A DNA stretch of 21,638 nt from a virus: IMG/VR virus record IMGVR_UViG_3300025853_000779, positions 1-21,638 of that record; one strand, 5' to 3'. The notes below the pieces were generated by a model. It did not search any database, had not been told where the DNA came from, and was given only the letters and a program-made list of their open reading frames with translations. A program made the translations under genes and the position numbers. Shown here piece after piece: positions 14,501 to 20,588 of the stretch; position 1 is the first letter of the stretch; the number at the start of each line of letters is the position of its first letter.

Positions 14501-14951
14501 CCGCGCCATTTAACTTTCTGAAATTTTCAGCCGTTACGCCAACGCGAGGGGCAATATTTTCAAAAAAATCAGCCATCCCGCCTGCGCCGGTAGCCAAAAA
14601 ATCGCCCACTTTGTCTTGGGTGTCTTTTAGAATGTCCCCGAGCTTTTCTTGCTCAATTCCAAATGTTTTTGCGGCAAATGCAATTTCCTGGAATCTGTCA
14701 ACAGAAGTGCCGCTCAATCTACTTAACTTAGTAAGCTCACGACCAACATCACCTAAGCCGGTAACTAAGCCGACAAGCTCCCGAGCCCCCAAGGCAAGGC
14801 CAATTGCGCCCAAGGATTTAGCCGCCACCGCCGCCGACTTTTGAATTTTCTGCATTGACCCTTTTACAGTCGATTGCGCCCTATCCATGTCTTTTTTAAT
14901 CCGCGCTACATCTGCGGCCATTTGAATAGTAAGCTGTGCGACTGTGGTCAT
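11556..14951 (-). CDS. Tail tape measure protein
   Basis: 1131 aa, the largest gene of the window, between the chaperone and the tip genes as expected. The N-terminal coiled coil (ARIKKDMDRAQSTVKGSMQK) and GARELVGL region are typical of lambda-like tape measures. A hydrophobic stretch spans about 270-325, a long charged coiled coil about 325-550, and a Gly/Ala-rich hydrophobic region about 600-706 (AAGAAIGTYLGSSFGPIG) may insert into the host membrane. No lytic domain is evident. At roughly 0.15 nm per residue it predicts a tail near 170 nm if unprocessed. The start has AAAAGG upstream and overlaps the chaperone stop (ATGA). Confidence 0.92.
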   Translation of the reverse strand: MTTVAQLTIQMAADVARIKKDMDRAQSTVKGSMQKIQKSAAVAAKSLGAIGLALGARELVGLVTGLGDVGRELTKLSRLSGTSVDRFQEIAFAAKTFGIEQEKLGDILKDTQDKVGDFLATGAGGMADFFENIAPRVGVTAENFRKLNGADALQLYITSLEKANLSQAEMTFYMEAIASDSSALIPLFADNGKALKELSKEADRLGIVLDKSALEKAKKLDIEMRKFEATTEGLSRSVAMALIPAMSSIAQVSQDIIRELPRLVDEFKPFMVGGAVVAGLYTLPTIINSIALAISSRLIPSLVLLAPYVAVFSALTLAAGAAIKVLNAQSEALKDADSTARRVVNLQKEIEKAQALIDAGQGSSVTVERLKTMKAQLVEAESALEAFNQSKQVAQVQDQQNIEQQTTIIQNAKDREKAEKKLEKALKEKQKVEQKALEQAIDVINAELDQVDAIQEQIKQITEQTQAIGLNEQQLRNLELAKIDDVIATKEQRIAAISFGDANDELIKAYKKQIAALEDLKKAKKTQFEKQEVQKVIDANKEIAEQFENDLIGAFETAFNRVGDFAESFKRAIEQQFSSMVLRPTIQAAMSKGGSIGGVLSANQGTIASAITGAGFGGQAIALEYGLENAGSVLAKFAGQTTALTAELGAFASDLAPYAGAITALLEGDPKKAAGAAIGTYLGSSFGPIGAAIGSYIGGSLFGGGGKVSAQLLGPKFLQDQQDALKSSFINIVQDIGGRAANADFFFTGSTGRQGQNPNFILGSRLGGQDLFNTYQSRAGETGNNGTFLAGEIALNAENMALFGTRAIVSALQNSDFVDNIDRLFDSVDVRTASLEDLNALLADVRMLDYVNDNFIQMTNGLRQLSGASAQTVKQFFSMIGGIEGLQQTLGFFAKEFTSEENQFKNFTDNLNRSLADFGGRLFSTREQFVNFFNSIGPDAFARVSQLLPAIDSYYDAIEKRQEESTNIAIREIDRIRNAGLSIANYLRNLETSESTLNPTQKLAAAQQQFNETLSAARSGDINALGNLTDSADTLLNLSREFFGSSSRFKSIFDVVTGQLSAVAAPALQADSSQNVVGELRELRREIRESGDLVLTVVTPDGRIIREETLTTLRERSRRGELVIYSDGVKS

Positions 14952-15397
14952 TTGGTTGCCTTTTCCCGATCAGACTTTATCCGCGATCTAAACGCTGATG
15001 TAAGTTTATCAGATATAACCGACCGATTAAAGTCAATTTTACTGCGATACGGCGCGGGTGTTAAAGGGTCTTTTGATTGATGATACTGAGAGCAATAAGC
15101 ACGAGACGCATCAATGATAGCTTGAAATTCCCACCCAGAAAGAGGGTATTTTGTGCCGCGTTGCCACTCCATGACATCAAATGAGTTAAGCGGCTCAACA
15201 CCATTAAAACCAGACTTGCAAACCCCACAACGCTCTAAAACCTTAACCAAATACTCTAGGTCATCAATATCAGGCAGATCAGGCACCCCGCCTCTATCTC
15301 GCAAATCATCAAGGCGGGATTTTGTCCTTTTTTCTGGGGTTACGCTATACCAAGCCAATTGCTTGGCATAATCGCTTAATCTTGTTGAGCACCGCCA
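14948..15397 (-). CDS. Tail assembly chaperone, frameshift-encoded C-terminal part (gpT of gpGT type)
   Basis: This frame has no ATG near its beginning; the nearest possible start is a TTG at 15358 without a ribosome binding site. It is open back to the run of seven T in the upstream gene, which lies in the -1 position. A -1 slip there continues as WRCSTRLSDYAKQLAWYSV and runs to 14948, adding 149 residues to the first 140 of the upstream protein (289 aa in total). Position just before the tape measure gene and size match the T part of lambda-like G/GT chaperones, where the fusion binds the tape measure and recruits tube subunits. The stop overlaps the tape measure start. Confidence 0.75.
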   Translation of the reverse strand, partial: WRCSTRLSDYAKQLAWYSVTPEKRTKSRLDDLRDRGGVPDLPDIDDLEYLVKVLERCGVCKSGFNGVEPLNSFDVMEWQRGTKYPLSGWEFQAIIDASRAYCSQYHQSKDPLTPAPYRSKIDFNRSVISDKLTSAFRSRIKSDREKATK

Positions 15398-15816
15398 AAA
15401 AAATTCGACATGTCCCCCAAGAACGATTGGACTTGTTTATTGATATAAATAAGCCTTGTCTCAGAATAAACACCACGGGATCCGTTTGGATATGGGAAAT
15501 TTTCAATTTCTTTGGTAACTGAAACCAAGAAATTAACATCAGCCTGCTTGTCATCAGACTCTTCTTTTTTCCCATTTTTACCCAATGCTGCTAAGACCTT
15601 GCGCGTTGCTGCTGAATCAAGAGCAGCCTTTGCTTTTTCGTACTCAGAAGAGCCTGGGGCATAAACGTGAATTCTTACCGGCTGGCCGTTTCTTAAAAGC
15701 GGCTTACCCGTGGGGGTTTCAACTTCTAAAACGGCTGTTTCAGAAAGAAAAAACTCTTCAAATTCATTTTTTATTGACACTTCTTTTGATTCTTCAATTT
15801 TCTCAACGTTTTCCAT
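15376..15816 (-). CDS. Tail assembly chaperone (gpG type)
   Basis: 146 aa from ATG 15816, chosen over the in-frame TTG at 15879 because GCGAGG lies just upstream. Acidic N-terminal half, then a helix-rich part (AKAALDSAATRKVLAAL), and a C-terminus ending SNFFGGAQQD. The codons for the two Phe are part of TTTTTTT (15397-15403). Position between tube protein and tape measure, size and the slippery 3' end identify it as the short chaperone of a G/GT pair. Its similarity to any named family is weak by eye, so the call rests on context and the frameshift signal. Confidence 0.75.
   Translation of the reverse strand: MENVEKIEESKEVSIKNEFEEFFLSETAVLEVETPTGKPLLRNGQPVRIHVYAPGSSEYEKAKAALDSAATRKVLAALGKNGKKEESDDKQADVNFLVSVTKEIENFPYPNGSRGVYSETRLIYINKQVQSFLGDMSNFFGGAQQD
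15397..15403 (-). promoter_or_regulatory. Slippery heptamer for programmed -1 ribosomal frameshift
   Basis: On the coding strand the zero-frame codons AAT TTT TTT GGC contain T TTT TTT, the canonical X-XXY-YYZ heptamer made only of T. The zero frame stops six codons later, whereas the -1 frame is open for 149 codons up to the tape measure gene. Both tRNAs would re-pair perfectly after a -1 slip. No strong downstream pseudoknot is obvious by eye. Confidence 0.75.
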
Positions 15817-15900
15817 TATAACCTCGCAATTTATGCACCAACCAAGACCCCAGCCGTTGCGAGGATCGGCCAGAGTCAAGGAAAGTGCTAGTTTACGGCC

Positions 15901-16377
15901 TTATGCGGCCAATGATTCTACAATGCCAACGCCAGCATCGTTAGTAGTGATCTCAAGAGTAATGTTTGCCCGAGTAATGTCATCAACACCGGCGACAACG
16001 TTTTTAAACATCATCACTTTTGCGGCGAAAAAATAACGGTCACCTTTTTGGGTTGTGACCATGAAATAATAATCATCATCACTATCAGAGGCGGTTTTTA
16101 TTAGGATCTGACCAGCATCGTCGGTGTCAAGGCCAACAGTTAGAGCAATTGAGCCCTCGTTAAATGAGCCTTTTAGCTTTTTAGTCCCACGGGTATCGAC
16201 CGGGTTAAATGTGACTAAATTGAACTCTCGGCCAAATTCGCCATAATTTTCAATTTCGCCAACTAGCGAAGGCAAAGGTGAAGAAGTAAACAAGGTGTCA
16301 TATCCAGATTCGTCAAACGTTGCTGGAGCGGATGCAGTAACCCGAAGAGTTGATCCTGCGGAAGTGTAAACAGTCAT
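15901..16377 (-). CDS. Major tail tube protein
   Basis: 158 aa, a typical size for siphophage tube proteins. It starts with a short arm (MTVYTSAGSTLRVTASAPAT) and proceeds through the alternating strands of the tube fold: the EIENYGEFGREFNLVTFNPVD and RGTKKLKGSFNEGSIALTVGL segments are characteristic of this group, and the C-terminal strand ANITLEITTN follows. It lies between the tail completion and chaperone genes. It polymerises into hexameric rings around the tape measure. Small gaps (17 bases upstream, 84 downstream) separate it from neighbours, consistent with high, separate expression. Confidence 0.85.
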   Translation of the reverse strand: MTVYTSAGSTLRVTASAPATFDESGYDTLFTSSPLPSLVGEIENYGEFGREFNLVTFNPVDTRGTKKLKGSFNEGSIALTVGLDTDDAGQILIKTASDSDDDYYFMVTTQKGDRYFFAAKVMMFKNVVAGVDDITRANITLEITTNDAGVGIVESLAA

Positions 16378-16394
16378 TTTTTACCCCATAGCTA

Positions 16395-16796
16395 TTAGGT
16401 TTCGTACCAAAACATTCTATAATCAAAACGTTGCATAAACAAGCCCGATTCGGAATCTTTTTCCATTGGCCCAGCATCAATTAACCGCATAGAAACAACA
16501 AGTTTCCCGGCTATTGTTTGATGGTGCTTAAAATCAAACAATGATCTTAAAACTTCTGCGATCTGCTTTACCCCGCCAATGCTTGTCGCAATTGGGTTAA
16601 ATTGCATTCTACATTGCGCCAATTCTCGTTCGCCTTGCGCCGCTACAAATGGCTGCGGTGTTGCATCAACCAAATTGTAAACAAGCGCGGGGAACTCAGA
16701 GTTTGAAGGCAAATAAGGGGATGCGTAGCGATCCCCAATCACCGCTGAAACCGTTGCATCTTGAAGCCAGGTGGCAATGATGATCTCAGGGTTCAT
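16395..16796 (-). CDS. Tail completion protein (DUF3168 / lambda gpU-like)
   Basis: 133 aa. It begins MNPEIIIATWLQDATVSAVI followed by GDRYASPYLP and PALVYNLVD, the pattern of the DUF3168 family of tail terminator/completion proteins (short helix, GdRvyp-like loop, P-alvy strand). The C-terminal strands (SGLFMQRFDYRMFWYE) close the fold. The order adaptor, closure, gp10-like, completion, tube is standard. It would cap the tail tube at the head-proximal end. The start forms ATGA with the upstream stop. Confidence 0.8.
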   Translation of the reverse strand: MNPEIIIATWLQDATVSAVIGDRYASPYLPSNSEFPALVYNLVDATPQPFVAAQGERELAQCRMQFNPIATSIGGVKQIAEVLRSLFDFKHHQTIAGKLVVSMRLIDAGPMEKDSESGLFMQRFDYRMFWYET

Positions 16797-17308
16797 TTAG
16801 TCACCTTCTTTGAAAATTCTTTATCAATTCTTTTTCTTATCGTTTTTCCAAATTCTTCTAATGCTTTGGTTACATTCTGATCAAATGCTGGACGCATAAA
16901 TGGTTGAGGTCTTACCCCAGGGTGAGAAACAGATTCAACAATCACCGAACCAAACCCTAGGGCCCCTCTTTTTTCTGGTTTAATCTTATACTCAGATCGC
17001 TTGCTGTCTCCTGAACCTGTGTAATAACTTGCTGTACCGTATTCGATAAAATGAGCGTAATAAACTTTTTTGTTTCCAGCTACAACTTTTGATGTAATTT
17101 TACCCTGCCTTTTATCAACCCTACTAGAAACACGAATTGACTTCTTAAGGTCGCCATCATCAACAGGTGCAAGATTTTTTGCCGCATCTCTAATAATTCT
17201 GTTTGCCGCATTCAAACCAGCCCTAACAATTTTCCCCTCAACCGCCCCGGTAAGTTTTTTTAACTGTCGGTCAAGTTCAGCAAGTCCCTCAATTTTTACT
17301 TCGCTCAA
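16793..17308 (-). CDS. HK97 gp10-like head-tail/tail component
   Basis: I placed the start at TTG 17308 (171 aa), which overlaps the upstream stop as TTGA and has GCGAGG eight bases before it; a longer in-frame reading to 17335 is possible. It begins SEVKIEGLAELDRQLKKL, a strong match to the gp10-like pattern (v-i-GLdel-r-L), followed by AANRIIRDAAKNLAPVDDGDLKKSI and YYAHFIEYGTA. These are the hallmark A-x-LAPvdtG-Lr-si and fvEyGT elements of the family. RPQPFMRPAFD is the conserved C-terminal segment. It acts at the head-tail interface. Confidence 0.85.
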   Translation of the reverse strand: MSEVKIEGLAELDRQLKKLTGAVEGKIVRAGLNAANRIIRDAAKNLAPVDDGDLKKSIRVSSRVDKRQGKITSKVVAGNKKVYYAHFIEYGTASYYTGSGDSKRSEYKIKPEKRGALGFGSVIVESVSHPGVRPQPFMRPAFDQNVTKALEEFGKTIRKRIDKEFSKKVTK

Positions 17309-17661
17309 GATTGCACCTCGCTTCCGTCTTTGCAATCAAAAACGATAAATCGGCGCTCTTCTTGCAAGTCTCTTGAACCCAAGATTGATAAATACCTTGT
17401 TCCCTCTCTGGCAACGTAAACAATCCGCCAGCCGTCAGAATCTTTGGGTGGGGTTAACTGCTCATAATAACGAACCGCAACCGTCACATCTAAGTTAGCA
17501 TCAACAACACCTGATCTAAGTTTTTCACGGCCGCCAATGTATTGAATCGAAGCCCAGACCGTGGCTATGTCCGACCATGTTTCAAGCGGTTGGCCGTACA
17601 CGTCTTTGGTGGTAGTCCTGCTCTGAATTGTTACGCGCTTGTCTAGGCGGCCTATGTTCAT
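17305..17661 (-). CDS. Head closure / head-tail joining protein
   Basis: 118 aa, matching the phage_H_T_join family (SPP1 gp16 / HK97 closure type). The N-terminus MNIGRLDKRVTIQSRTTTKD then GQPLETWSDIATVWASIQ is the diagnostic 'G-L-rRv-iq' and 'W-dvatvWA-i' pattern. REKLRSGVVDANLDVTVAVRY and GTRYLSILG follow in the expected order. It closes the connector after DNA packaging and gives the tail a docking surface. The start ATG forms ATGA with the stop of the small gene at 17658-17792. Confidence 0.88.
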   Translation of the reverse strand: MNIGRLDKRVTIQSRTTTKDVYGQPLETWSDIATVWASIQYIGGREKLRSGVVDANLDVTVAVRYYEQLTPPKDSDGWRIVYVAREGTRYLSILGSRDLQEERRFIVFDCKDGSEVQS

Positions 17662-17792
17662 ACAAGTAAACCAATGGTTTTATATTTAAAGACAATCCAT
17701 AAATAATGAATTCTCGCAAAAAATAAATTTCTATGTGTTGCCTCGCACCGGTTGCAGCATGTGTAACCGATTTTTATCGTTCTTTTCTTCAT
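17658..17792 (-). CDS. Hidden 44-aa gene between adaptor and closure genes
   Basis: It fills exactly what looks like a 130-base gap. The ATG overlaps the adaptor stop (TGATG), GGGGG lies upstream, and the TGA overlaps the closure gene ATG (ATGA). The product begins MKKRTIKIGYTCCNRCEATH, with three cysteines in CC-x-x-C, then a mixed hydrophobic/basic part ending KTIGLLV. A single Cys cluster could be half of a zinc site completed in a dimer. Overlaps at both ends argue for a real translated gene or a coupling element. No family recognised. Confidence 0.62.
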   Translation of the reverse strand: MKKRTIKIGYTCCNRCEATHRNLFFARIHYLWIVFKYKTIGLLV

Positions 17793-18394
17793 CAAATCCC
17801 CCTGTTTGTCCTGTGCAAATTCAGCAAATCCTCAACGCCATACGGTAACGAGTCCATTTTTTGGCCTACTTGTTGACGGTTTTCGTATAGATGCCCAACC
17901 ATCAACAAAATGGCGTTCTTGATGCTTTTTGGAAGCGGGAATGTATTTGGGCTTTCACCGTCGGTATATCCAGCAGTAACGGTCAAAGTGGCAACGTTTG
18001 GAACGCTTGTTTTAACGCTTGGCCAATCACCGACCGAGTACACACGCGCCGGAGCGCTTGCTGAATCTAATACATAAGCCGAGGACACCAAAGTTTGCTC
18101 AGAACCGGCAGAATCAACATACTCAAACAGATCAACGCTTGATACCGGCCACTCCCCTAAGTCAATAAATTTGTCTTTCAAACGGTCAAAATAAATCACC
18201 GAAGTTCGATAAGCGATTGAATGCCCCAAGTAGTCCTCACAGAACTGACGAGCCGCCGAAATGTAAAGCGAAATTAAATCATCCTCTGGGTGTGTAGCTG
18301 GGCTCCCGAATGTGTCTAACCGCAAATGATCCCTAGCCTCGGCCAGCGTGACTGGCTCGGATGTTGGCTCTGCGCGTTGAATTCTCTTAACCAT
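17792..18394 (-). CDS. Head-tail connector (adaptor) protein, gp6/gp8-like
   Basis: 200 aa. TSEPVTLAEARDHLRLD followed by HPEDDLISLYISAARQFCEDYLGH is the hallmark of the adaptor family (HK97 gp6 and phiE125 gp8-type proteins): the 'pvsLaeak-hLr' helix, then the long 'D-li-l-i-aAr-~-E-~-g' helix. IKNAILLMVGHLYENRQQV is the conserved C-terminal helix, with DSLPYGVEDLL after it. It forms a ring below the portal. Its start overlaps the methyltransferase stop by eight bases, so the foreign-looking cassette upstream is in the same operon. Confidence 0.86.
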   Translation of the reverse strand: MVKRIQRAEPTSEPVTLAEARDHLRLDTFGSPATHPEDDLISLYISAARQFCEDYLGHSIAYRTSVIYFDRLKDKFIDLGEWPVSSVDLFEYVDSAGSEQTLVSSAYVLDSASAPARVYSVGDWPSVKTSVPNVATLTVTAGYTDGESPNTFPLPKSIKNAILLMVGHLYENRQQVGQKMDSLPYGVEDLLNLHRTNRGI

Positions 18395-19016
18395 TTAACC
18401 GCCTAAAATGATAGGTCTGAATATCCTCTCGGTACAACTGCTCACCTGTGCTTTGTCTCTCGCATTCAAAGCCAAACAAACGCATAAACCATTTTAAACC
18501 ATTGTCCGTGAAATACCAACAATGCTCATCTTTGCGAAAATGCTTGCTTCTTAAAATGTGCTCCGCGTTTTCATAAATCGGCATTGAAACAAAAACACTA
18601 TTTTTGACCCTAGATAAAATTGTCTCTGGGTCATGTATGTGCTCAAGCGAATCCCAGAAAGTCAAATAATCAACAGGCTTAGTGCTCATCAACAGATTGT
18701 GCCAACGTTTTTCATTTTTTAGCCAACCAATTGCCTTTGGGTTTATGTCAAACCCCGCGCAATCCATATCCTCGCAAAACCTGCCTCCGCCTATGCCAAC
18801 ATCAACCATTGAACTTGGATCGGTAATTTGAGTAAACTCAATTCTAAAATCAGTCAAATACTCGCCTGACGGGAACTGGTCCATTTCTCTGTATTTTTGC
18901 CAGTATTCAACATCGTAAGGTTGTTCTTTTACCGGGAAAAACCCAACCCCAAATTCAGGCAACCAGACAAGCTCATCAAGCTCTGTAGCCAGCTCTCGCA
19001 ATTTTTCTAAATTCAT
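18387..19016 (-). CDS. SAM-dependent methyltransferase, class I
   Basis: 209 aa from ATG 19016, which overlaps the upstream gene by about 40 bases; in-frame ATG 19064 is an alternative. A Rossmann core is clear: motif I VDVGIGGGRF at 71-80, motif II acidic Asp90 in GFDINP, and LTFWDSLEHIHDP at 118-130, the motif of UbiE/Coq5-like small-molecule methyltransferases. A C-terminal part (KHFRKDEHCWYFTDNGLKWF) completes the domain; the FRKDEHCWYFT element resembles sugar- and polysaccharide-associated methyltransferases. There is no DNA-methylase catalytic motif (DPPY or PC), so DNA is unlikely as substrate. Sitting after two putative sugar-transfer genes, it may methylate a glycan. Confidence 0.78.
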   Translation of the reverse strand: MNLEKLRELATELDELVWLPEFGVGFFPVKEQPYDVEYWQKYREMDQFPSGEYLTDFRIEFTQITDPSSMVDVGIGGGRFCEDMDCAGFDINPKAIGWLKNEKRWHNLLMSTKPVDYLTFWDSLEHIHDPETILSRVKNSVFVSMPIYENAEHILRSKHFRKDEHCWYFTDNGLKWFMRLFGFECERQSTGEQLYREDIQTYHFRRLNG

Positions 19017-19809
19017 CAATGTGTTTCTCAAAGTTGGTGATTTTTTTATCGCACTTGTGGTCATGCCGAGAACACATACAAAAATTTTCAGGCATGGCTT
19101 TAACAATCATTTTGTCATCAATACGCGGATCAAACAACCTTTCAGGGCAGTTTGATGCCCCCCAGCCTCCAAAAATACACAGCATGGGTAGATTGTAAGC
19201 CATGCTCGCCGGTAAAAGCCACCCAACCGAGCCAATAGCTCCAGCGCTTGATTCAAGTAACGCCAAAATATCAGCCAAGCTCAATTCCCCAGCATGGTAT
19301 TTCTCGTGGGCGAACGGCTCGTCCCCGTCTATCCATTCTTTGCCGTCCTCAAGATCGGCAATTGAAATTATATGAAACTCGTCTTTCAAGGCGTCTACAG
19401 CTTGGCATAAGTAAGCCGGATCACAATTCCTAGAACTTGCTGGCCACTCTGCCCTAACTGTGCATGGTCTGACAATAATAGTTTTCTTTTTTTTCAAGCC
19501 CAACTTAGGCATTTGCATTGATAAATGTGCATTCTTTACGCTAATTGAACGCTCAAGAGCCTCAATTATCGTTCCTCTTTGGTCATAAAAAAGCCGTTTT
19601 TTTATCCCAGACGGTCTAAAATTATCAAAGTTTGATTTTTCAATGTGTTTTTTTTGAGTCCGAAGCGTCGTTTGTGGTTTTAAGCACCGAACAGGCAAAT
19701 CAGCGTAAATCTCCGACCACGGCGTGTAAAGACTAACTGGTCCAAGCTCTCGGATTATTGCTCGTTGATAAAAGTTATCACCAAGCCCATACATGCCATG
19801 AATTATCAT
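18976..19809 (-). CDS. Glycosyltransferase family 9-like (GT-B fold) protein
   Basis: 277 aa. The N-terminus MIIHGMYGLGDNFYQRAII is the Gly-rich loop and first helix of heptosyltransferase-like GT-B enzymes. KTIIVRPCTVRAEWP at 109-123 matches the start of the donor-binding domain. GAIGSVGWLLPASMAYNLPMLCIFGG (190-215) is the region that contacts the nucleotide-sugar in this family, although the usual 'D-g-p-~-HlA' reads S-VGWLLPA, so a key residue differs. A Cys/His cluster near the end (C244, C246, H249, C253) may bind metal. The ATG overlaps the upstream stop (ATGA), with GAGG before it. Acceptor unknown. Confidence 0.7.
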   Translation of the reverse strand: MIIHGMYGLGDNFYQRAIIRELGPVSLYTPWSEIYADLPVRCLKPQTTLRTQKKHIEKSNFDNFRPSGIKKRLFYDQRGTIIEALERSISVKNAHLSMQMPKLGLKKKKTIIVRPCTVRAEWPASSRNCDPAYLCQAVDALKDEFHIISIADLEDGKEWIDGDEPFAHEKYHAGELSLADILALLESSAGAIGSVGWLLPASMAYNLPMLCIFGGWGASNCPERLFDPRIDDKMIVKAMPENFCMCSRHDHKCDKKITNFEKHIDEFRKIARAGYRA

Positions 19810-20411
19810 TTCAGGGCCTCAATGTTACGGCGCACAAAACAAACCAACGCGGTTTCCCGGCTAAAATTAACCACTTTCACGCCCTCACTAACCAAATCAG
19901 ACGCCAAAACATCAAAGTTTTTCACCCATTGATTAAACTGAGGGTTCCCGCCTCTGCATTTTGCTGGATGATCACCGTGCCAATGTGAATCACCGCCGGT
20001 TGCCTGCATATCAAAACCAAGCAAACCAACCCATTTAGCGCCCCACAGATAAGCCAAATTTAAAGCCTGATAGCCAGAATTGCCGCCCAAATGCATTACC
20101 TCGCGCCCTAATCCCGGCTTGCTGAAACCTTGAACTCTAATTCCGCCAATCTCATGAGCCCTGCTACTGTAAGAAACTCGAACGGCTTTACATGTTTTGT
20201 TTATTTCGTTTAAATAAACTTGCCACCAAGGGAAATCGCAGGCATAAAGAACATCACACCACGGGGCCAGCCTGAACGATGTATTGATGGCAATTACTGC
20301 TCTTTCTTTCGGGTTTTCTTCTCGCCACTTTTTGATTCTTTCGCAATCTCTTTCTGTGAGGCTGGGGCCACTTGCGATGATAAACCATTCTCGCTTACCC
20401 CAACCGTAAAA
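19806..20411 (-). CDS. DUF115/GT42-like protein; 5' half without a normal start codon
   Basis: The frame is open from 20411 to 19806 (201 codons). The first ATG is at 20096, with GAGG only two bases before it, but the residues upstream look like the real N-terminal half: WFIIASGPSLTERD (20387-20346), ERAVIAINTSFRLAPWCD, LYACDFPWW. After the ATG come GGNSGYQALNLAYLWGAKW, LLGFDM and HWHGDHP. The [A/G]-x-GPSL start with a later NSG-x-x-A-x-x-LA-x-x-x-GA-x-x-x-x-LLGfDm resembles DUF115/MptE-like proteins and GT42 sialyltransferases. No ATG, GTG or TTG lies between the TGA at 20412-20414 and the motif. ATG 20415 in the neighbouring frame (AAAGG upstream) would reach it by a +1 shift at GGGGT. The 5' part overlaps the 94-aa gene. 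Confidence 0.7.
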   Translation of the reverse strand, partial: FYGWGKREWFIIASGPSLTERDCERIKKWREENPKERAVIAINTSFRLAPWCDVLYACDFPWWQVYLNEINKTCKAVRVSYSSRAHEIGGIRVQGFSKPGLGREVMHLGGNSGYQALNLAYLWGAKWVGLLGFDMQATGGDSHWHGDHPAKCRGGNPQFNQWVKNFDVLASDLVSEGVKVVNFSRETALVCFVRRNIEALK

Positions 20412-20578
20412 TCATTTGGAATAACCTTTGTTTGGCGTGGTTTTCCTAAAATTTCAACTAAACCTGCGTTTTGCAACTGTTTTGCTAACCAATCATCAAT
20501 TGGGCGCTCTTCGCCAGATGAGAAATTTCCGGCATTTATACTTGAAAAATCTTTTAGTGCTTTAACTTGGATTTTCAT
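20294..20578 (-). CDS. Small post-capsid protein, 94 aa
   Basis: Start ATG 20578 with GCGAG upstream; a longer in-frame reading to 20611 would cross the terminator stem. N-terminal part (MKIQVKALKDFSSINAGNFS, then SSGEERPIDDWLAKQLQNAGLVEIL) has the strand - G - strand - helix - 'A..GLVE' plan common in small phage proteins encoded just after the capsid gene. The C-terminal 35 residues are Lys/Glu/Ser-rich and disordered (KESKSGEKKTRKKEQ). That low-complexity tail is exactly the part overlapping the putative N-terminus of the DUF115/GT42-like frame, so the tail may be a by-product of overlap. Function unknown. Confidence 0.65.
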   Translation of the reverse strand: MKIQVKALKDFSSINAGNFSSGEERPIDDWLAKQLQNAGLVEILGKPRQTKVIPNDFTVGVSENGLSSQVAPASQKEIAKESKSGEKKTRKKEQ

Positions 20579-20588
20579 ATTAACTCGC

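Noticed and set aside
15345-15575. Frame in +1 register at the end of the chaperone gene as an alternative frameshift product
   Set aside because: It ends only about 18 codons past the slippery site and does not reach the tape measure gene; the -1 frame is the long one and fits the heptamer.
15710-16036. 108-codon + strand frame over the chaperone/tube gene border
   Set aside because: Antisense to two structural genes; low-complexity Ser/Pro content and no upstream signals.
18387-19106. Longer methyltransferase starting at 19106
   Set aside because: The added residues overlap 130 bases of the GT9-like gene and have no ribosome binding site; ATG 19016 leaves the full methyltransferase domain intact.
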